Shown in pieces: positions 27,614 through 32,560 of a stretch of 32,560 nucleotides of DNA. Position 1 is the stretch's first letter. Every line of letters begins with the position of its first letter. The translations under genes were made by a program, and so were the position numbers. The notes below the pieces were generated by a model. That model was given only the letters and a program-made list of their open reading frames with translations, searched no databases and had not been told where the DNA came from. The stretch comes from CALARM01 sp964431735. GTDB lineage: Bacteria > Vulcanimicrobiota > SpSt-956 > JAKJGF01. The stretch covers positions 1 through 32,560 of the forward strand of contig CAYSLJ010000078.1 of assembly GCA_964431735.1 (NCBI GenBank). Direction: 5' to 3'.

Positions 27614-30320
27614 TAAAAACCTTCTGAAGCACATGTACCAGTTCATCAACCCTGTAAGGTTTCTGTATAAAACCTGCCAGCCCCTGTCCCGGAAAACGGC
27701 TGATTGCTTCCTGTTCATTATAACCGCTTGATAGAATAACCTGCACATCCCGTCTGATACGGCGAAGTTCCTGAAAGGTTTCTTCTCCGTTCATATGAGG
27801 CATAGTCATATCAAGCAGTACTGCTCCTATATCATCAATATTATTTTTAAATATTTCAATACCTGATATACCATCGTCTGCAGTGAGCACAGTAAAGCCC
27901 AGTTTATTCAACATAGCTTTTGCGACAGTACGAACAGTTTTCTCATCATCCACTACAAGTATAGTTCCTTTACCATGCCAGCTTTGACCTTCAACTCTTT
28001 CTTTTTCAATCATTTTCTCATCAATATTTGCGGCAGGGAAAAGTACTCTGAAATTTGTTCCTCTACCGGGTTCACTGTAAATTTTTATACATCCATGATG
28101 GCTTCTGACTATACCCAGGACTGCTGCAAGTCCGAGACCTCTTCCGGTGAATTTTGTTGTAAAAAAAGGATCGAAAATCTTATTTTGAATATCTCTTGTC
28201 ATACCACAGCCTGTATCTGCTACTTCAAGATATACATAATAACCTTCAGGAAGATTTTCATTTATATAACTTTCAGAAAGATAGGCATAATCGCAGTACA
28301 TAATTCCCGTATTCAATGATATTACACCGCTGTATTCACCAATAGCATCGGAAGCGTTTATAATCAGATTCATAATCACCTGACGCAACTGGGTTGCATC
28401 GCCTTCTATCAGAGGAATATCTCTGACAAAATTATATTTCAGGATACACTTCTTGGAAATAGAAACTTCAAGAAGATGACTCATTTCCTGAACTATACTG
28501 GAAATCTGAAGAGGCTGAATTAAAAATTTCCCTTTACCTGAATAAGCAAGCATTTGTTTCGTCAAGTCTGCAGCTCTTCTTGCTGCAATTACAATCTGCT
28601 GTACACTGTCTCTTGCAGGGGATAGAGGAGAAAGATCAATGAGGGTAAGATCTGCATATCCTAAAATTCCTGTAAGTATATTATTGAAATCATGAGCAAT
28701 ACCGCCGGCAAGGACTCCAAGGCTTTCCAGTTTCTGAGCATGTTGAAGTTGCTGTTCCAGCTTCTTTCTCTCCTCTTCTGCCTTCTTTTTTTCTGTAATA
28801 TCCCTGACCAGAGAGAGGACTTTTTCACTGCCACATGGCACAATACGACTTTCAAAATATTTCTCCTGTCCTTCCATAAAAAGACTGTATTCCATCGATT
28901 GTCCTTTACCTGTTTCCAGAGCTTTATTTAAAAGTTTCATAATCGTTTCTGAAATGTTAGATGGCAATATATCTTTCAGGTTTTTACCGAGAAACTGTTC
29001 CGGTGAGACAAAAAGAGTTTTTATGTCAGATGCATGGTAATCCCAGAATATACCGTTTTTATCATATATAAACATAATGTCAGGTATGGCAGCAAGCAAC
29101 GCTCTATTCCTGCTTTCACTTTCTTTCAATGCATGTTCCGACATCTTCTGCTCCGTTACATCAAATATTACACCGTCAATATAAAGAGGCAGTCCATCTT
29201 TTCCGCAGACAGGTCTTCCCCTTTCAAAGAAATATCTCTGATGGCCATCTTTACAGTTAAAACGATATTCCATTTGAAATGTCTCATTATCCTTAACTGC
29301 CTCTTCTACTATTTTCAGTACATTCTGCCTGTCTTCTTCTTCTACCAGATGGTAAATAGAACACATAGCTCCTTCAGAAATCTCTTCCTGTTTAAAACCT
29401 GTCAGAGGTAAAAGCATATCATTGAAAAATTTCATCTTATGACCTTCTCTTACAAATATCCTGTAAACAATACCGGGTAAATTCTGTGCAAGAGTTCTGT
29501 ATGAATATTCACTCTCTCTTAATCTGTCTTCTCCTTTCTTACTTTCTGTTATATCAGTAATAAAGCCTTCCAGGGCAACTATATCACCTGTATTGGAGAA
29601 AACACCCTGTCCTTTTTCCCAGACCCATTTTTCTTCATTCTCTGACGTAACAATTCTGTAAACAACTTCAAAAGGTCTCTTTTCTGCCACAGACAGACCG
29701 ATCTGATACCATACCATGTCCTTATCATCATAATGAATAATATCATTATAAGATAATTTTTTATTATCAATTAAATCAAAAGGATCGTAACCTGTTAAAT
29801 GAAAACATCCTTCACTTACAAATTCCATTGTCCAATTACTGTCATATTTACATCTGTAGGCCATGCCGGGGAGATTGCTCATAAGAGTAAGAAGTTTTCT
29901 TTGAATTTCTTTGAGTTCCTCATCTGCTTTTTTTCTCTCAATTCTTATTTTTGCTTCCCTTAATTCCCTTTCAATGGCAGGAACCAGTCTTTTCAGGTTA
30001 TTTTTCAGGATATAATCATGAGCTCCTGTCTTCATAACTTCTACTGCAATATCTTCACCTATGGCACCTGATACAATAATAAATGGAATATCTATAGCTT
30101 TTTCTTTTAAAATCTCAAGGGCAGAAAGACCATTAAAATGAGGCATAGAATAATCGGAAATAATAATATCCCACTTCTCCTGCTCCAGTGCTTTACATAA
30201 TTCTTCTCTGTTATCAACTCTTTTATAAGAAGGTTTTAAACCGGCTCTCTTTAACTCTCTGATAAGTAATATGGCATCATCTTCCGAATCTTCAATAAGA
30301 AGAACATCAATATTTGACAT
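27609..30320 (-). CDS. Hybrid sensor histidine kinase (REC-PAS-PAS-PAS-HisKA-HATPase-REC)
   Basis: A 903-residue cytoplasmic sensor with receiver domains at both ends. The N-terminal REC spans 4-120 with phospho-acceptor D56. Three PAS domains (about 145-260, 270-390 and 400-515) each carry GYDPFDL-, GFKQEEI- or MFIYDKNG-type text. The HisKA H-box is GIAHDFNNILTG with H543. HATPase motifs are IMNLIINASDAIG, DTGCGMT and GRGLGLAAVLG. The C-terminal REC holds D837 (LLDMTMPHMNG) and lysine in QKPY. No membrane segment is present, so the signal is probably intracellular. GGGAGG 8 nt before the ATG fixes the start. It lies 24 nt after the single-domain response regulator and probably shares phosphoryl groups with it. 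The TAG stop is supplied by a heptamer array. Confidence 0.93.
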   Translation of the reverse strand: MSNIDVLLIEDSEDDAILLIRELKRAGLKPSYKRVDNREELCKALEQEKWDIIISDYSMPHFNGLSALEILKEKAIDIPFIIVSGAIGEDIAVEVMKTGAHDYILKNNLKRLVPAIERELREAKIRIERKKADEELKEIQRKLLTLMSNLPGMAYRCKYDSNWTMEFVSEGCFHLTGYDPFDLIDNKKLSYNDIIHYDDKDMVWYQIGLSVAEKRPFEVVYRIVTSENEEKWVWEKGQGVFSNTGDIVALEGFITDITESKKGEDRLRESEYSYRTLAQNLPGIVYRIFVREGHKMKFFNDMLLPLTGFKQEEISEGAMCSIYHLVEEEDRQNVLKIVEEAVKDNETFQMEYRFNCKDGHQRYFFERGRPVCGKDGLPLYIDGVIFDVTEQKMSEHALKESESRNRALLAAIPDIMFIYDKNGIFWDYHASDIKTLFVSPEQFLGKNLKDILPSNISETIMKLLNKALETGKGQSMEYSLFMEGQEKYFESRIVPCGSEKVLSLVRDITEKKKAEEERKKLEQQLQHAQKLESLGVLAGGIAHDFNNILTGILGYADLTLIDLSPLSPARDSVQQIVIAARRAADLTKQMLAYSGKGKFLIQPLQISSIVQEMSHLLEVSISKKCILKYNFVRDIPLIEGDATQLRQVIMNLIINASDAIGEYSGVISLNTGIMYCDYAYLSESYINENLPEGYYVYLEVADTGCGMTRDIQNKIFDPFFTTKFTGRGLGLAAVLGIVRSHHGCIKIYSEPGRGTNFRVLFPAANIDEKMIEKERVEGQSWHGKGTILVVDDEKTVRTVAKAMLNKLGFTVLTADDGISGIEIFKNNIDDIGAVLLDMTMPHMNGEETFQELRRIRRDVQVILSSGYNEQEAISRFPGQGLAGFIQKPYRVDELVHVLQKVFK

Positions 30321-30344
30321 TAAACATCCTCCCTTTAATTCTAT

Positions 30345-30776
30345 TTATTTCAGGTTAACAGGAGACACATTCATTACCAGCCAGTAAAGCTGTAGCTGTT
30401 TTACGGCTTCTATAAACTGTGAAAAATCAACAGGTTTCTGAATATAACTGTTTGCTCCCAGTTTATAACTTTCTACAATGTCCCTTTCTTCTTTCGATGA
30501 TGTTAGAACTACAACAGGTAAAAATCTGGTTTTTTCAGCAGTTCTTATTTTTCTGAGCACTTCGAGTCCGTCAATTTTGGGCAATTTTAAATCAAGTAAT
30601 ACTAACTGTGGAAGTTCGCTTTCATTGCCATTCTTCCCGAACAGATAATCTATTGCTTCCACACCATTCCGACATATGACAATATCGTTCATTACATTGT
30701 TCTTCTTAAGAGCCCTCATGGTAAGAAGTTCGTCATCAGGATTATCCTCAACGAGTAATATAATTTTTTTGTTCAT
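30345..30776 (-). CDS. Single-domain response regulator (Rcp1/CheY-like)
   Basis: A 143-residue stand-alone receiver with acidic pocket E10, D11, phospho-acceptor D62 (VLLDLKLPKIDG), a threonine/serine at VVVLTSS and lysine in SYIQKPVDF. The NPDDELLTMRAL start and the longer loop after EAIDYLFG are typical of the Rcp1 (phytochrome-partner) group rather than chemotaxis CheY. It has no output domain, so it would work by phosphotransfer or protein contact, most likely with the hybrid kinase encoded 24 nt downstream. AAGGA lies about 11 nt before the ATG. A heptamer array open on this strand ends 18 nt upstream. Confidence 0.92.
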   Translation of the reverse strand: MNKKIILLVEDNPDDELLTMRALKKNNVMNDIVICRNGVEAIDYLFGKNGNESELPQLVLLDLKLPKIDGLEVLRKIRTAEKTRFLPVVVLTSSKEERDIVESYKLGANSYIQKPVDFSQFIEAVKQLQLYWLVMNVSPVNLK

Positions 30777-30794
30777 TATTAACCATCCTTTTAG

Positions 30795-30822
30795 TCGTAA
30801 TGCGTAATGCGTGATGCGTAAC
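30795..30822. repeat. Heptamer array, GTAATGC type
   Basis: Four units (GTAATGC twice, GTGATGC, GTAAC) on the plus strand. On the minus strand, that of the response regulator just downstream, they are open. Confidence 0.85.
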
Positions 30823-30851
30823 TTATTATTTATTCACAGGCAAAATACTCC

Positions 30852-31439
30852 TCAATCTTCTCCCTTTACATTCAAAGTAAATGCAAATAGTACTGTAGCA
30901 ATTACAGAACAGAGAACAAGGAGAAAAAAACCGCCGTCCCATCCGTAATGATCTACAACCCATCCAAGACCCCACCCGGATATTATACCGCTCATATATC
31001 CAAAAAATCCTGTAAGTCCTATAGCTGTTGCAGCAGCTCTCTTAGTAGCTATATCGACAGTCATGACACCTACAAGAAACTGGGGGCCATAAATAAAAAA
31101 ACCTATAAGGAATAAAATAAGAGTGTCCAGCAAAGGGAAACCTGCCGGTAACTTCCAGAAAATAAATATTACTATAACTGTAAAAACCATATAAATTACA
31201 CATACAGGCCCTCTTCTGCTCTTAAAATATCTGTCAGTAAGCCAGCCCGCCATGAGAGAGCCCACAAGACCGGCTATTTCAAAACCTGCAGTCATACCTC
31301 CTGCCTGTACCAGTGAAATCCCTCTCATTTCATTAAGGAAGGTAGGAGCCCAGTTCATAAAAATATATCTTATAACATAAACAAAAAAATTGGCAAAACA
31401 TATAATCCATATATAAACATTTGAAAATACATATTTCAT
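30852..31439 (-). CDS. C-terminal half of an organophosphate-type MFS transporter (split gene)
   Basis: This 195-residue open frame carries helices 7-12 of a major facilitator transporter of the organophosphate:phosphate antiporter group (GlpT/UhpT/UhpC-like): FVYVIRYIFMNWAPTFL, the inter-helix SLMAGWLTDRYFKSRRGP, GFFIYGPQFLVGVMTVD and ATAIGLTGFFGYMSG. It is in the same reading frame as the N-terminal half, from which it is separated by one TAA (31505-31503) and 21 sense codons of loop (ESSEKKEPHKEDDE). The two halves together give about 463 codons, the normal size. A weak AGAG lies 8 nt before the ATG at 31439, so separate translation is possible but unproven. Otherwise this is a recent pseudogene or a sequencing error. 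Confidence 0.75.
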   Translation of the reverse strand: MKYVFSNVYIWIICFANFFVYVIRYIFMNWAPTFLNEMRGISLVQAGGMTAGFEIAGLVGSLMAGWLTDRYFKSRRGPVCVIYMVFTVIVIFIFWKLPAGFPLLDTLILFLIGFFIYGPQFLVGVMTVDIATKRAAATAIGLTGFFGYMSGIISGWGLGWVVDHYGWDGGFFLLVLCSVIATVLFAFTLNVKGED

Positions 31440-31502
31440 GAGAAATTCTCTAAAAGAAATTTCGTCATCTTCTTTATGTGGTTCTTTTTTCTCTGAAGAC
31501 TC

Positions 31503-32243
31503 TTATTTCCCGAAAGGTACATCCAGATAACCGGTTCTGAGTCTGAGTAAAAACTCTTCATCAGTCGGAGCAGTATAGACTTCTACAGGAGGCAGTCCGA
31601 GAGAACCGGGAGTATCTCTGAGTCTCTCAGCAAGGAAAATTGCTACAGCTATAGATATAACGGCAGGTACAAAAAAACATGACTGATATCCGTAGTATTT
31701 TGCAAGATATCCTGCAAATACGAGAATAATAGCAGCACCTACCTGATGGGAAGTATTCCATATAGCCCATTTAGTTCCTCTTTCTTTTTGACTGAACCAG
31801 TGGGATAAAATCCTTGCACATGGAGGGAAACCCATACCCTGAAACCATCCGTTCAACATCCATACGACTCCCATAGTGTACAGTCCTGCACTGAGGCCAA
31901 AGAGGATATTCATAAGGGCAGACAATAATAATCCCAGAGGCATAAAATATCGCGGATTGGCTCTGTCGCCAAGAATACCGTTTAAAAACTTTGATACTCC
32001 GTAAAGGAGATCATGAAGGGTTAGAAAAAGTCCGAGACTGGCTTTGGAAATACCGAGAACATTTTCCATAACAGGAAGAGCGAGAGGAATATTTTTTCTT
32101 ACAAAATAGAATACTGCGTAACCTGTAAAGGTTGAATAAAGCTGTCTTATACGCCAGTATTTATATCGAATTTTCACTTCATCAGGGTCGGTAATCATTT
32201 CTGCATCAGGAGGAGGTGTAAAGATATGGAAAATTTTTTTCAT
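31503..32243 (-). CDS. N-terminal half of an organophosphate-type MFS transporter (split gene)
   Basis: The 246-residue frame has helices 1-6. Family landmarks are FTGYAVFYFVRKNIPLALP, GLFLTLHDLLYGVSKFLNG, GDRANPRYFMPLGL, WFQGMGFPPCARILSHWFS, and KWAIWNTSHQVGAAII, all close to GlpT/UhpT/UhpC-type sugar- or glycerol-phosphate antiporters. It ends at TAA in the central cytoplasmic loop (VPFGK), exactly between the two six-helix bundles, and the frame continues uninterrupted into the C-terminal half. GAGAGG about 10 nt before the ATG supports the start. An open heptamer array lies upstream. The substrate cannot be told from the sequence. Confidence 0.8.
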   Translation of the reverse strand: MKKIFHIFTPPPDAEMITDPDEVKIRYKYWRIRQLYSTFTGYAVFYFVRKNIPLALPVMENVLGISKASLGLFLTLHDLLYGVSKFLNGILGDRANPRYFMPLGLLLSALMNILFGLSAGLYTMGVVWMLNGWFQGMGFPPCARILSHWFSQKERGTKWAIWNTSHQVGAAIILVFAGYLAKYYGYQSCFFVPAVISIAVAIFLAERLRDTPGSLGLPPVEVYTAPTDEEFLLRLRTGYLDVPFGK

Positions 32244-32268
32244 TCATAGAAATCCTCTCTGTAAGATC

Positions 32269-32297
32269 GTGACGCGTGACGCGTGACGCGTGACGCG
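32269..32297. repeat. Heptamer array, four identical GTGACGC units
   Basis: The most regular array in the window: four exact GTGACGC units plus G. On the minus strand they read GTCACGC, open, upstream of the MFS transporter start. Confidence 0.95.
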
Positions 32298-32338
32298 AGG
32301 TTAATCCGGCATTTCCGGGCTGAGCATTAATATTTAAA

Positions 32339-32355
32339 TAGTGAATGGTGAGTAA
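32339..32355. repeat. Short GTGAATG/GTGAGTA heptamer run
   Basis: About two and a half units: TAGTGAATGGTGAGTAA. Same type as the arrays at 5391 and 27543. Confidence 0.55.
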
Positions 32356-32420
32356 TGTCCTGTTCTTTTCACTTTAATTACTGACCTGAGCATAAGCATA
32401 TAATAAAAGTTTTCCTTCCC

Positions 32421-32447
32421 GTGACGCGTTACGCGTTACGCGTTACG
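32421..32447. repeat. Heptamer array, ACGCGT type
   Basis: GTGACGC followed by GTTACGC three times (the last one incomplete), so the variable base is G, T, T, T on the plus strand. Confidence 0.9.
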
Positions 32448-32560
32448 AGAAGTATATGTTTATCTCACTAATCTCAGTAATATATGGATTGCGTTTTTTT
32501 ACGAAAGGTAAATTCACCTTTACTGAAAATTATAGTTAATGCATATAAATCTGTAATTAG

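Larger units (their letters stand above)
32244..32560. other. Terminal spacer without a recognised gene
   Basis: These 317 nt hold three heptamer arrays (32269-32297, 32339-32355, 32421-32447) and a small AAAGGT/ACCTTT inverted repeat near 32503-32520. I see no convincing ORF on either strand. The promoter of the MFS gene presumably lies here, but I cannot pick a good one. Confidence 0.6.

Noticed and set aside
31440..31502. A frameshift as the cause of the split MFS gene
   Set aside because: Both halves are in the same frame; only one TAA separates them, so it is a nonsense change or a true split.
1..32560. tRNA or rRNA genes, transposases, integrases or phage genes
   Set aside because: I looked through the spacers and coding frames and found no cloverleaf-like, rRNA-like or recombinase-like sequence.

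Overview
The window is AT-rich DNA from a diderm (Gram-negative-type) bacterium. The evidence is an Mla-type lipid transport operon, a TolC-family outer-membrane protein, a lipoprotein-type periplasmic adaptor and several exported proteins. All three stop codons are used and many genes have GGAGG-like ribosome binding sites. The zinc-ribbon Ser/Thr kinase, STAND regulator, large WD40 protein and multi-PAS hybrid kinase suggest an uncultivated, signalling-rich lineage. I cannot name a phylum from the sequence alone. I see no rRNA, tRNA, CRISPR array, transposase or phage gene.

Layout. 1-4130: an exported protein (-), then a BsuPI-domain protein and a zinc-ribbon kinase with DnaJ-type cysteine knuckles (+). 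4216-11584: a seven-gene minus-strand directon behind one good promoter. In transcription order it encodes a CDP-alcohol phosphatidyltransferase, a duplicated membrane protein, a Tes-like/class D radical SAM enzyme, a MacB-type permease, a B12-type radical SAM enzyme, YqaA and a DedA protein, so it has a membrane-lipid flavour. 12134-15833 (+): TolC, a periplasmic adaptor and a small exported protein. 16142-18859 (-): a STAND ATPase regulator. 19093-19803 (+): a zinc-ribbon DUF697-like membrane protein. 19971-23088 (-): mlaE-mlaF-mlaD. 23272-24332 (-): rnhB-yraN. 24646-26820 (-): a WD40 protein. 27088-30776 (-): response regulator, hybrid histidine kinase and a polynucleotide-kinase-like ATPase. 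30852-32243 (-): an organophosphate-type MFS transporter cut in two by one in-frame TAA.

The most striking feature lies between the genes. Almost every spacer holds 7-bp-period arrays. The commonest form is the palindrome ACGCGT separated by one variable base. Others are GTGAGTA/GTGAATA/GTGAGTC, CAGTGAC/CAGTTAT and TATCAGC types. Arrays that touch the 3' end of a gene nearly always carry TGA/TAA/TAG on that gene's strand, and several supply the stop codon itself. Arrays next to gene starts are mostly open on the gene's strand. Two junctions (radical SAM-yqaA and histidine kinase-PNK) have the same design: stop codon, array, short loop, inverted array, then an ATG with no visible Shine-Dalgarno. 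A second dispersed family of about 85 bp (three full copies, two tail fragments) folds into two hairpins whose stems are preserved despite sequence changes. One heptamer array lies inside the translated WD40 gene.
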